Positions 47,645 through 58,137 of a stretch of DNA of 64,000 nt are shown here, piece by piece. The stretch comes from Crotophaga sulcirostris (lineage: Eukaryota; Chordata; Aves; Cuculiformes; Crotophagidae), in the NCBI GenBank assembly GCA_013397455.1, contig VYZB01000333.1, positions 424,072 to 488,071 on the forward strand, read 5' to 3'. A program made the translations under genes and the position numbers. The notes below the pieces were generated by a model. That model was not told the DNA's origin and did no database searches. It worked only from the letters and a program-made list of their open reading frames with translations. The stretch's first letter is position 1, and every line of letters starts with the position of its first letter.

Positions 47645-48819
47645 CTCTGTCTTTATCCAGAAGTAATGTACAATACATTGAAGTCCAAAGCCAAATTAGC
47701 TGATAGTGTGGAAATGGTAGGGAATGCATTTCATTATCATCTCCAGCTCCAAAGTTAAGCAATTCCAGCATGGAAATACTCCAGCAAGCTCTGAAAACCA
47801 GATGAAGAGTTTGTTAACTTGGGGAATACAAGCATGAGAGTTTATGGGACTGAGATGACCTTTCATATGAGCGCAACATAGTTCAGAAATGAGTATGCAG
47901 GATCTGAGTTGACTTAATCTTACATCTGTCTTCTCTGCTGAGGAACACCAAGCCACTGAAAGCAATGCAAACCCCAGCCTGGTAGTCCCACGGCTCAAGA
48001 TAAAAACCCAAGGTTTCAGCTAATTTGTTCCTCTCGTATGTGGATGAGAGGCCAGGGACAATGAGCCCATACAGCTAAGGACCCACAGTTCACAGAGAGC
48101 AGAGCTGAACTCGTGCTGATAGGCTCAGGCAGAAGATGTGTATATGGGGAAATATAGTGTAGAATTAATGGCTTCAAAGAGACCCAGGAAACATGGAAAT
48201 GAATGGTGAATGCAGCTTCCTTGCCTGGTAAACTGAGACAGCTCCATTCCCTCCTGAGAATGTTCAAAATACACTGCAAGCTTGCCATCGCAAAAGCAAA
48301 GAAACAACATGTTGGAAACCAAATCAAGAATTTTGTTATCACATTAATATGGAAACTACATTAGAAATAAACATTTTGAAATTTATTTTCACTGGAAAAA
48401 TGTGTGCATGGGGTATGGCTGTGTCAGAGAGTGGGAAACCAGTAGCACTAAACCAATTCCTTCTGCTGTCAGACTGGTTCAGTTAGAGCAACTTGGTGCT
48501 TTTCACTTCAAAAAGTTAAGCCACTTATTTGACAGGTCTGAATAAAGAAATTTACCTGCATCTGTACATTGAGTTCCTTCCTCAAAGGCCCATGCAAATC
48601 CTTACACTGCTTTTCACAGCCCCGGCAGACAAAATGAATTGCAATTACATCTCAAAGAGGTTTCTTTCTTCTAGTGGATGCTCTATTAAGCAACAAGACC
48701 AAAGAGCCCGCCTCCCTACTATGTTACTCCAGCATTACACTTCATTGTAGTCAGTTGGACCAGTGGTCTCGGGACCTGAAGTTATGGAACAACATTATTT
48801 CAATAATGTCAATTTCTGT
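47645..48819. other. unique sequence, no gene recognised
   Basis: Minus frames 47696-47998 (100 codons) and 48016-48342 (108 codons) contain no recognisable domain. Confidence 0.55.
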
Positions 48820-49423
48820 TAGCAATGTGCACTTGCAGCCCAAAAAGCCAACCGTATCCTGGGCTGCATCCAAAGCAGTGGGACCAGCAGGGCAAGGGAA
48901 GCACTTCTACTCCGGTGAGACCTCACCTGGAACGCTGCATCCAGTTCTGAAGCCCTCAGCACAGGAAGGAAGCTGTTGGAGTAGGTCCAGAGAAGGCCAT
49001 GGAGATCATCCGAGGGCTGGAGTATCTCCTGTAAAAGGACAGGTTGAGAGAGTTGAGGTTGTTCAGCCTGGAGAAGAGAAGGCTGTGGGGAGCCCTTAGA
49101 GCAGCCTTCAGTACTGCAAAAGGTTTCAGAAAAGCTCTTGATCAGGGAGCGCAGGGACAGGACAAGGGGGAGCAGGTTTAAGCTGAAAGAGGGGAGACAG
49201 AGGTGAAATCTTAGGAAGAAATCTTTTCATCTGAGGGTGGGGAGGTCCTGACACAGGTTGCCCAGAGAAGTGGTGGTTGCCCCATCCCTGGAGGTGTTGA
49301 AGCCCAGTTTGGATGGGACTTTGAGCAACCTGATCCTGTGGAAGGATCCCATTGCGGGGAGGTTGGAACTGGATGAGCTTTAAGTTCCCTTTCAACCCAA
49401 ACCATTCCATGATTCTATGATTA
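48820..49423 (+). mobile_element. CR1 LINE, 5'-truncated, ATTCTATG-tail class, extended 5'
   Basis: This copy reaches further 5' than most of its class, starting at TTAGCAATGTGCACTTGCAG with CCAACCGTATCCTGGGCTGC and CAAAGCAGTGGGACCAGCAG. It then enters the CAGCACAGGAAGGAAGCTG block and the usual 3' part, ending CATTCCATGATTCTATGATT. A gap of about 20 bases near 49130 removes the GGGGAGGGG segment. The coding remnant is frameshifted. Confidence 0.93.
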
Positions 49424-50436
49424 TTTCCTCCCAAGATATGAAATTCCTTTGATCTCCCTTATGCTGCAGTAAACTGAGTTGTTACCTTTTAACAAGCATA
49501 TTTTCCAGTCCAATTGTTTCCATATTTTGAAGACATCCACAAATCCTCTGATTTTTTTTTATTGGCTTCCAGATGCATCTATTGAAATTGACAATGTGTC
49601 AACATTACCTCCTGAGGTGGGAACCCTAAAATATTAATTACCTGAAAAATTTGGCTTTGCTAATCACAAGCAGACACTGGCCGATGTAACAGGTCATCAA
49701 CCTAACAGGCTTAGAACAGCTTTCTCTGAAATCCAGCTTCCCATCTCCTGTGATAACATTATCTTGATAGTGGCTTCGAGTCGTTTTTGTGGATATTTAC
49801 ATGGTGTCTACTGACTTTCCTCCCTGCCTTTAAGGGCCTTACCTGAAGTCCAGTAAGAGGTTTTCCACTGCCTTCAAAACCAGTAAGATAAGGCACTTGA
49901 AAAGATCACTCATTTAGGGAAAATAGGTACTTTCTGCAAGCACTGACATGTTGCTGGGCTCGTGTCGTTGTTAAAGGGATTGCAGGCTCTCTAGTGCACG
50001 CGTGAGTCATACTGGTGAATCAGAGTTTTCCCTGGGTTTCAAACTGTGGTTTTCTTTGTAATAAAGCACACATTGTGTTTTCACAGCCAAAGCTCTACCA
50101 TCACATCACTCTCACAGACATACACTCTAAATGGAGAAGCTATCTTGTGCAAATAAAAGGGGGACTGCTAGAAAGACAGACTTTTTTTTTTGTTTCCAAA
50201 TCGATCTCTTTAAAGATGGAACAGGAGTTTCTTGCAATAGTTTCAAAATGCAGGAATGGTTGAGTTGCTAGTTATTTTGAACAGGAGTCAGGCATTTCTA
50301 TCAACTCAGTTGCCTCCTGTAAATCTAACCTTTATGGGGAAAAAGTGTACCCATTTTTCCAGGAAGTAACTCACTGCTACTCTGTGATGGATGTTGGGTT
50401 CAACAGAAAGCATATGATACACTGCATGATGCTAAT
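49424..50436. other. unique sequence, nothing recognised
   Basis: A T-run near 49550 and another near 50188. The plus frame 50015-50263 (82 codons) is not recognisable. Confidence 0.55.
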
Positions 50437-50477
50437 TATCACAGTATCACAGTATTACAAGGTTGGAAAGGACCTCA
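50437..50477 (-). mobile_element. CR1 LINE 3' tail fragment, ATACTGTG-tail class, minus strand
   Basis: ATCACAGTATCACAGTATTA then CAAGGTTGGAAAGGACCTC is the reverse complement of the class tail plus the first 20 or so bases of the 3' untranslated end. At about 40 bases it is among the shortest insertions that can be assigned to a class. Confidence 0.85.
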
Positions 50478-50707
50478 ATTATCTGGTGTTTTGCTGCTCT
50501 GTCTTCATCCCTCTCTTTACAATATTAATTCTCTAGGCATTTCTGTTGTGGAAATAGTCTTGAAATCAGAAAAACAAATGTCATTTAGGATGCTGGGCTC
50601 AGGTCCCTGGTAAATGTAAATCAGCCCCGACTGGAAAGTATCTATATTGCTATGTATCACCTGTAAATCCAGGCTGTTACCATCTTCCTTGTCTTTTCGC
50701 AAGATGA
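50478..50707. other. unique spacer between two CR1 fragments
   Basis: Nothing recognised in this 230-base stretch. Confidence 0.5.
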
Positions 50708-50949
50708 TGACTTGATCAGGGAGTGCAGGGATAGGATGAGGGGTAATGGTTTTCAGCTGAAAGAGAGGAGATTGAGATGAGATCTAAGGAAGAAATGTTT
50801 TCCTGTGAGGGGGGGAGGCCCTGGCCCAGGTTGCCCAGGGAACGTGTGGGTGCCCCCTCCCTGGAGGTGTTCAAGGACAGTTTAGGTGGGGCTTTGAGCA
50901 CCCTGATCCAGGGGGATTACAACCCAAACCATTCTAGATTCTACGATCT
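50708..50949 (+). mobile_element. CR1 LINE 3' fragment, ATTCTATG-tail class
   Basis: Starts at GACTTGATCAGGGAGTGCAG, passes GGTTTTCAGCTGAAAGAGAG and GGTTGCCCAGGGAACGTG, and ends at ACCCAAACCATTCTAGATTC. About 30-40 bases of the usual GGAGGTGTCCCTG...GGAACTGG segment are missing near 50916. Confidence 0.9.
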
Positions 50950-53283
50950 GGAATCTCCTACTGTAAAGCCCCCTACCACATATCTCCTGTGACAGCGTCC
51001 CCTCAACAACTCATGGCAGATGAACTGGCTGAACTTCTACATTCTTTCATTGATAGACGTCGTGATACATCAAGTTGTTTGCAACACAAAATTAGTTCAT
51101 ATCAGATTTTTTTTTTTAAAAAAAAGCCAATTGCCTTAATAATTAGCAAGAACAAGAGAATTGAAATAGAGGACATAAAGATCTGAAGAGATTTTGGAAC
51201 AACAGTTTTTAGGGTCTTTGATTTGCTATTCAAGTGTGTACAGCTGCTGCTCGAAGGGGAAAAGGCACCATGCCAAGAAGGAGAGACAAGGGCAGAACAG
51301 CAATGAGTGAGGAGAATATTGTTTGCAGACTGGATTATTAAATGGGCTTCGGAAAAGGTTCCCTCATCCCTCTCTCCACAAGAAAAAAAAGTTGTCTGCT
51401 TCAGAGTCCCACTAGCTCACAGATATGCCACTTAAGTATGACTGGTGCCATAAACTGATGGCAGGACCAGAATCCACCCTTCATTCCTCCAGTCTGGTTT
51501 GCCTCAGAGGCAACATCAGCTGCACTAAAAGCTCCCTTTTGGTAACATCTCTTTTGCACACTCCCTCTCATGTCTCTCAGACAATTAGCTTGAATGGGAG
51601 ATATTTAGTTATTCATTATAATGAAATGACAGCAGTCAACACTGCCTGTCTGCACCAATTCAGGCTCTGGGCATGGCAGTAGCCCAGGCACGTGGGACAG
51701 CATGAAGTTTCAGTATATGACACTTGATGGGACCGGTCCAGGTACAGATCAGAAGCACTTGCCAAAGCTGATCACAGCTGCCTCTTCCTTACTTTTCAGC
51801 AAGGTGAAGGATGTCTCCCTTCGGACCCAGAGATCTGTCATCATTCGAGCATTGCTATACTTGTACAGACGCAGATTGATTCAGTCTTAATAGCATTGAT
51901 TGGCTCACTCAGGTGACAGCCCTATAACACAGCCATTTATTCTGCTGCTCCCACCACTGGGCAGCTCACATTTTTCTCTGCTTCCTTTGATACTATTTTT
52001 GTTTCTTGAGTCTCCTTGGCTTTGCTTATGGTTTTCACTGTCAGAAGGTTTCAGCAATCCTCCACTCATGCTCTGAGATCCAAGGGCATGGGCTGATCCT
52101 TGGACAACATGACCAGATGCCTTTCTATCAGCAAGGAGGGGTTTGACCCTTATTTTCCTGTGCTCCACACTGATCAGTGCTCAGCGAGGGAGAGGAATTG
52201 ACTTTGTTACTGGTTTGGATTACTTTGTTAATGAGAATCTCACTTTTGGTGATGAATGCCTGCACATTATACAAGAGTGGCTTCAAATTTCTCTTTGAAG
52301 CATGGCTCTAGAAATACTACCAGATGATACTTCTTCCCAGGCACATGCTGCCTTTTTTGTGGAAAATGGGAATGCTTTGCCAGTTGCAAAAGTCCCTAAT
52401 CTGATACAATTTGTCATCTTATTTACAAACACAGCCTCTTTTTTCCAGCAAGTGGTGAATACACTCCTCAAACATTAGACGATTTGAACTAATCATAAAC
52501 TAAGCTGGCGCTGCCTTCCCAAGTGACCAGTTCAAAGGATTCACCAAACCAGCTATTGAATTCCACAGCAAGGGCTCTGGACACAACATCTGCTTTTGCC
52601 TAGGCTCTGCTACTCACAGCTTTCTGATCTGCCACCACCCACTTGGGAATAGGCTTTGGATGAGCTGGAACGACTTCAGTCTGATTTAACAAGCTTTCTT
52701 TTTCTCCCTATAGTTCAGTCCCAATTTCTGTTATGTTTTAGGAAACAATGCTTTAAGGAGACTTTTATTTAATTCTTATTCCTACTGGATTTTTGAGATT
52801 TGATTGCTCGTGCTCAGTGGTCATGACAAACACTATAGCCAAGTGTGAGAAGATTGAGTTGAATGCAGATTGACATGAAGGAAAATTGTCAGAGGAGCTT
52901 ATGCAACTGAGATATACAAATCCTATTGACTTTGAAGTTTTTACCTAATATCTTTCTAATGAACTTAAGAGTCCACTTGTCTGCTTTGCTAATAATGAAT
53001 TCAATTTTCAACAATGTCTGTCAGACTTTCACAAATGGGATTTAAATTCTTAAGTCACTAAAGAACTTAAAAATTTGTTATTTCATACCTGCAGCACTGT
53101 ATGGTAGCAGGAGCCTTAGTTCTCATTGAACCTAAAACCAAATCAACACCATTAACTGTGAGGTAAACTGCTGAACTGTGTGTTAGGATTTTGGTTTCAA
53201 CCAGCTTTCTGCTCAGGTGGTGTTTGTGAGTGGCAAGGTAGTGTCTGTGGGGACACAATCCAAAACCAATGCCCTACCGTACC
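50950..53283. other. unique sequence, no gene recognised
   Basis: An A/T homopolymer pair at 51109-51125 (T-run then A-run) could form a small hairpin. Frames are all under 90 codons. No repeat family seen. Confidence 0.55.
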
Positions 53284-53345
53284 GTGGGCTGGACTGGATG
53301 ACCTATAAAGGTCATTTCCAACCCAAAACATTCTCTAATTCCATG
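53284..53345 (+). mobile_element. CR1 LINE 3' tail fragment
   Basis: GTGGGCTGGACTGGATGACC, then TATAAAGGTCATTTCCAACC, CAAAACATTCTCTAATTCCA matches the terminal CR1 block with a decayed tail. Coding sequence is absent. Confidence 0.7.
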
Positions 53346-53497
53346 TCTCTACCATACATCCTCCTTCCATCCAAACTCCTCTGCTACACTCTCCTTTTGT
53401 TCTTTCTCATGGTTTGTTTGTTTGATTAGACGTACTATTTAAACTTGATTTCTTGTCTATGATAATGTTATCTTGTTAAAATTTTGCTCTTGACATC
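53346..53497. other. unique spacer, nothing recognised
   Basis: Short AT-rich stretch between CR1 fragments. Confidence 0.5.
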
Positions 53498-53878
53498 ATT
53501 CATAGAATTGTCTGTTTGGAAAAGATCTTTGAGATCATCAAGTCTAACCACATCTGTCTACTACTAAACCAGACCACTGAGCACCTCGTCTACCCATCTT
53601 TTAAACACCTCCAGGGATGGTGAAGCAACCATCTCCCTGGGCAACCTCTTCCAGTGCCTGAGAACCCTGAAGAAATTTTTCCTGAGATCTAATCTGAACC
53701 TTCCCTGGTGCAACGTGAGGCTATTTCCTCGCATCCTATCACTTGTTACCTGGGAGAAGAGACCACCACTCGCCTCGCTACAACCTCCTTTCAGGCAGTT
53801 GTAGACAGTGATAGGGTCTCCCCTCAGCCTCCTTTTCTCCAGGTTAAACAACCCCAGGTCTCCCAGCCTCTCACAAGC
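53498..53878 (-). mobile_element. CR1 LINE, 5'-truncated, minus strand, partner in an opposed junction
   Basis: Tail complement TCATAGAATTGTCTG at left. Then come AGATCATCAAGTCTAACCAC, the coding block (minus frame from 53874 down to 53564, with [34 protein letters not shown] and [15 protein letters not shown]), and an end near CCCAGCCTCTCACAAGC. The coding remnant is open for about 100 codons. The 5' side abuts a GT microsatellite and then a plus-strand CR1. Confidence 0.93.
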
Positions 53879-53888
53879 AGCACTAACG

Positions 53889-53914
53889 GTGTGTGTGTGT
53901 GTGTGTGTGTGTGT
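53889..53914. repeat. (GT)13 microsatellite at a CR1-CR1 junction
   Basis: Twenty-six bases of perfect GT alternation lie between the 5' ends of two opposed CR1 fragments (minus 53498-53878, plus 53912-54069). The plus fragment's own GTGG start merges with the array. Confidence 0.95.
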
Positions 53915-54069
53915 GGCTGCCCCGTCGCTGGAGGTGTTCAAGGCCAGGTTGGATAGGGCTTTGAGCCCCCTGATCCAGTGGGAGGTGTCACTGCCCATGG
54001 CAGGGGGGCTTGGAACTGGATGATCTTTAAGGTCCTTTCCAACCCAAACCGTTCTATGATTCTGTGATG
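53912..54069 (+). mobile_element. CR1 LINE 3' fragment, ATTCTATG-tail class
   Basis: Begins in GTGGCTGCCCCGTCGCTGGA, immediately after the GT array. It passes GTTCAAGGCCAGGTTGGATA and GGGAGGTGTCACTGCCCATG, and ends CGTTCTATGATTCTGTGATG. It is head to head with the minus copy on its left but of a different subfamily. Confidence 0.93.
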
Positions 54070-57000
54070 ATTTCTTTTTGTATGCTTACAGGTGGTTGCA
54101 GGCAACAGCAGCTTCTTTGCAAATTCGGTGAATTCTGGGAAATTAACTGATTACCAATACAGCCTTCTTCTTTTCTGTAGAATCGATATCAAATTCATCA
54201 GAACAAACCAAATGCTGATTAAGACAAAGTATTAGTTGACTTTGGCTGAATCATCTTTTGGTTTTATCCTTTGCCTATCCGGTATCTTAATCTTATAATT
54301 ACTTTTCAATATTACACATGGCACCACAAATGAAACACTGTTTAAAATAAAACATGACCAATTATTTGCTTATTTTCTACTAAGTGAACATTGTCAAACT
54401 AAAACATTATCTTATTTTCCATATGTAGTGAAGTCAAAAAGAAAGAAAAGTAAGGGAAATTGTCCAAACTCCTATACTGTGGGGTTTTCTGAAAATAAAT
54501 CATTGCAAGTGACTTGAAATATGCATTTTTCCAAGAAAAGACACAAGTTTATTCTAGGAGGTAGGGAAGATTTTTGAAGACAGGAGCACATATGCAGTAT
54601 TATTGCTAAGCATATCCTTTCATGTGTGATTTCTAACTGATATACCAGTTCTTTGTTTTGGAACTAGCTTACCCACTTGATCTTCATGTTCAAAGTTTTT
54701 CTGCAAAGCCTTTGCTTTATGCAGGATTTGGAGCAGCCCCACAATCACCCAGTTCTTTATGCGGGAAATATTTGGTTTACACTGATTTACTGGTTCACCA
54801 CAAAGCAGAAGAGAATTGTTGAAATTGAGGTATCTCCCTGCAAACTTTTGGATGTAGTTGCAGCTTAAAAATAAATACCCACAAATCTTGCAAGTTATCA
54901 GAATCAAAATCCATGAGAAGCCTCAAAAAGTGAGTTTCAGATGAACTTCCCAAGCAAACCCAGTCCTGATGGATGACCTTGTAAGGACCCACTTGTGAAA
55001 ATGCCTCTTAACTACTCAGATTGAGCGAGCAAGTCTGTCAGGCTTTCCTTAGGATAGCTGTAAAGCCATAAGACATTCCCCAGTGGTTTCCAGGGGAGTC
55101 AAAATTGCACTAGACCTTCTTGACATGCTTCAGTGCATCTTAGCTCACCAACAACCCTTGTTTTAGGGAACATTAGGCTATTAAAACCAGTTTAATAGCA
55201 CAGAGCTAAACCCTACATTAAACCAACTAGCAGACACATACACCCACTTCATTGCAACTGGGCTGTACAGACTTCTCTATATAATGGGCATCTTTCTCTG
55301 TGTAGGAAAATCCTTCCCATAAATGCTGTTAATCTTACTCTAACCATACTTTTGTAAATACAATGAGATGGTCAATGGTCCCACTGAGACCACATTTCCC
55401 AGTAATGAGGGAAATGGTATTTACAGGAAGGACGTAAATATTTCTTTTGTACCAGAGCATGCATTTTTGAATGTAGTATACAGACCCCCTAATACAGCTA
55501 TGACTAATGTACCCAACTAATTAAATTTTTACAGCATTCCAGCATGTCAGTGTCAAATGTTTGCCTCCAGTTACCTTCCTCATAGCACTGCCAAATAAAC
55601 TTCTGCTTTTTATATTTAGTGTCTGCCTGTCTCCTTCCACAGTGCGTGAAATCGAGGCATCATCATCTTCACCAAGACAGGAAAACTGCCTGCTGCTTCC
55701 TCTTGCCCCAGCAATGACCCCTAAGCTTTCGTCTTGTCATTTCAGGTCTCCTATTCTGCAGAAGTATCCCATGTATCATCATTCAATTTTACACACAGGA
55801 ATTAGAATTTGGAGTCAGAAGAGTATCTGCATATGCAAATAAAAGGAAGAAAAACATATATAAAACTTTGCTTCATTTGTAGTTTTCCCTTCAGAAAAAT
55901 GAGGTTTTCTCACTAACCAGAGAGCTGCTTGGAAACAACTTGGGGAAAGATATATGAGGAAAACAACAAGCTTAAGGCTGATAACTATTTGGACATCAAA
56001 GCCAGGTGAAAAGGTCCATAAGGCACCTCTAAGCTATTTCCCTCTAAATAACAAAAAGGTTTATGTTTGGGGATAGAGTGGGCTTACTCTCCCAGATCAG
56101 GTATCACCCAGAAAATACAGGCATTGTTTAGTTCAACTTGTTTAATCTTCCCTTTACAACCAGGCGGGTCATCATGCAGCCTCCCTGAATCCCTAGGTAA
56201 GCACTGAGTTGTTGCCTTTAATTAGTCTGCAAGTTATAGTTTAAATGCAGGAGCCTGACATCTCAATTACGTATTCAAGATAAGATCCCAATAAATGATT
56301 TCTCAAGACTAACGTTCTACAGCAAGGCTTTCTGGAGGAGCAACACAATGGGCATTCTTCTCACCACAGAGCAGATGCAAACAGAGGCATTCAAAGTGGC
56401 TGTTGCAAAGGAGCACTGCATACCACTTAATCTCTTAGTTTTAAAGTTTGTTATTTGAACAGGTTCTAGAAAAAAATAACCCTTCATTAATATGATTAGG
56501 ACCAGTCTGGGGCCAAGTAGCCATAGATATGGGTGAATCTACATGATAATAAAATGTTGTTTGGAGGAGTTTATCAATCAACTGTGAATGAGCATTGCAG
56601 ATTGAACAGTTTCTCCAGCAGCAGATACTCCACAATGAGAAAACCAAGAGGAATGTCAGGACTCCCTGTGGTGCCAGCTCCCTCCTCCTCATGGGCAATA
56701 TCACAGATCAGGATCTGGTACCAATGTGAACTCTGTGCACCAGAGATTGTGCTTTAGTTTTAGAGAATTTGGGACATTCACTCTTCTTGCAAATTGTTGG
56801 GCTTTTGCCACTTACAAAAACCACCAAGCAATGTCAAAGGCATTTGTGAGTATGATGGGGCTTATCAGAGAAGAAAGTGGGCAATATAACCCAAGGAATT
56901 ATTTCAAACCTTTCAGCTTGTTTCTGTGAGGTTGAAGTGTTTTTTCACTTGGGCTATGAAATAAGGTTTAGGTTATGTCAAAAGAGATTAACAGGAAATA

Positions 57001-57289
57001 ATGCAGCTCCTAAATTCAGGGTGCTGAATAATCCTGAATTTGGTGCTTAGGTTGCCAGGTAAAATATCAGAAAACTGCTCAGTGCCCAGGAATGGGATCC
57101 ATACAGATGAGGACAGCCAGTAAGGGGTAGCTTAAGCAGTCTTATAGGACATTCCAAGAAAAGGCTTTAAAGAATTAGGGGTCTTCCTCTGGGCCAAACA
57201 GGGAGATTTCCTTTTTTTTTAGAAGTTTTTTTTTAGAAGTTTAGAATGGTCTTGCATTTTCCCTGGACATTTGAACGCTGACCCTTCCT
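54070..57289. other. unique sequence, no gene recognised
   Basis: AT-rich, particularly 54230-54560. Frames are 95 codons or shorter. A 14-bp unit (TTTTTTTTAGAAGT) is repeated twice at about 57212-57240, just before the nested CR1 locus. Confidence 0.55.
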
Positions 57290-57596
57290 CAGAAGGGAGG
57301 GAAGGGCCATGAAGTTGGGGAAGGGTCTGGAGAGGAAGCAGTATGAGGAATGGATGGAGTCACTTGGTCTGTTCAGACTCAAGAAGAGACTGAGGGGAGA
57401 CCTCATTGTGCTCTGCAGCTTCCTCACAAGGGGAGGAGGAGGAGCAGGCGCTGAGCTCTTCTCTCTGACCTGAGGGAATGGCAGGAAGATGTGCCAGGGA
57501 AGGGTTAGGTTGGACATTAGGAGAAGGTTCCTCCCCTAGAGGGTGGTGGAGCATGGTAACAGCTCCCCAGGGAAGAAGTCACAGCCTGAAAATATT
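57290..57596 (+). mobile_element. CR1 LINE, older subfamily, 5' part of an interrupted host copy
   Basis: AGGGAGGGAAGGGCCATGAA, GGTCTGGAGAGGAAGCAGTA, CACTTGGTCTGTTCAGACTC, GAGGAGGAGGAGCAGGCGCT, GGCAGGAAGATGTGCCAGGG and AGGGTGGTGGAGCATGGTAA run in order, then AGCCTGAAAATATT. The element then stops abruptly and resumes at 58007 after another CR1. Same branch as 15622-16335 and 40741-41003. Confidence 0.92.
57592..57596. repeat. target site duplication, left copy (ATATT)
   Basis: ATATT precedes the inner CR1, and the same word restarts the host CR1 at 58007-58011. The uninterrupted sister copy at 40741 has CAATATTCC once, which supports a true duplication. Because the inner tail unit begins with ATA, up to three of the five right-hand bases could instead belong to the tail. 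Confidence 0.75.
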
Positions 57597-58006
57597 GAGC
57601 GACTGAGGGAGCTGGGGCTGTTTAGTCTGGAGAAGAGGAGGCTCAGGGGTGACCTTATTGCTCTCTACAACTACCTAAAAGGAGGTTGTAGTCAAGTGGG
57701 CGTTGGTCTCTTCTCACAGGTGACCAGTGACAGAACTACAGGGCACGGACTTAAACTTCGTCAGGGGAGGTTTAGACTTGATGTTAGGAAGAAGTTCTTC
57801 ACTTAAAGGGTGATTGGCCACTGGAATGTGCTGCCCAGGGAGGTGGTGGAGTCGCCGACCCTGGATGTGTTTAAGGGAAGACTGGATGAGGCACTGAGTG
57901 CCATGGTTTAGGTGATGAGATGGTGTTAATGTTGGCTTATAGGTTGGACTTGATGATCTCAGAGGTCCTTTCCAACCTGGTGATACTGTGATACTGTGAT
58001 ACTGTG
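57597..58006 (+). mobile_element. CR1 LINE, ATACTGTG-tail class, nested inside an older CR1
   Basis: The inner element starts at GAGCGACTGAGGGAGCTGGG and ends with three ATACTGTG-type units. It keeps AGTCAAGTGGGCGTTGGTCT and GTTGGCTTATAGGTTGG, as in 22594-23556. Its coding remnant opens in the [20 protein letters not shown] block but stops at 57804-57806 (TAA in place of a sense codon after KKFFT), so it is also dead. It splits the host copy cleanly. Confidence 0.95.
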
Positions 58007-58137
58007 ATATTCCAGAAGCATTTGGCCAAGGCCCTCAGACACATGGTGTGAATGTTGGGGTTGTCCTGTGCAGGGACAAGAGTTGGACTCAGTGACTCTT
58101 ATGGGTCCTTTCCAATTCAGGACGTTCTATGATTCTA
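58007..58137 (+). mobile_element. CR1 LINE, older subfamily, 3' part of the interrupted host copy
   Basis: It resumes with ATATTCCAGAAGCATTTGGC, then CCTCAGACACATGGTGTGAA, TGTCCTGTGCAGGGACAAGA, GTTGGACTCAGTGACTC and GACGTTCTATGATTCTAA. Joined conceptually with 57290-57596 it gives one continuous copy of the older branch with a single-unit octamer tail. Confidence 0.93.
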
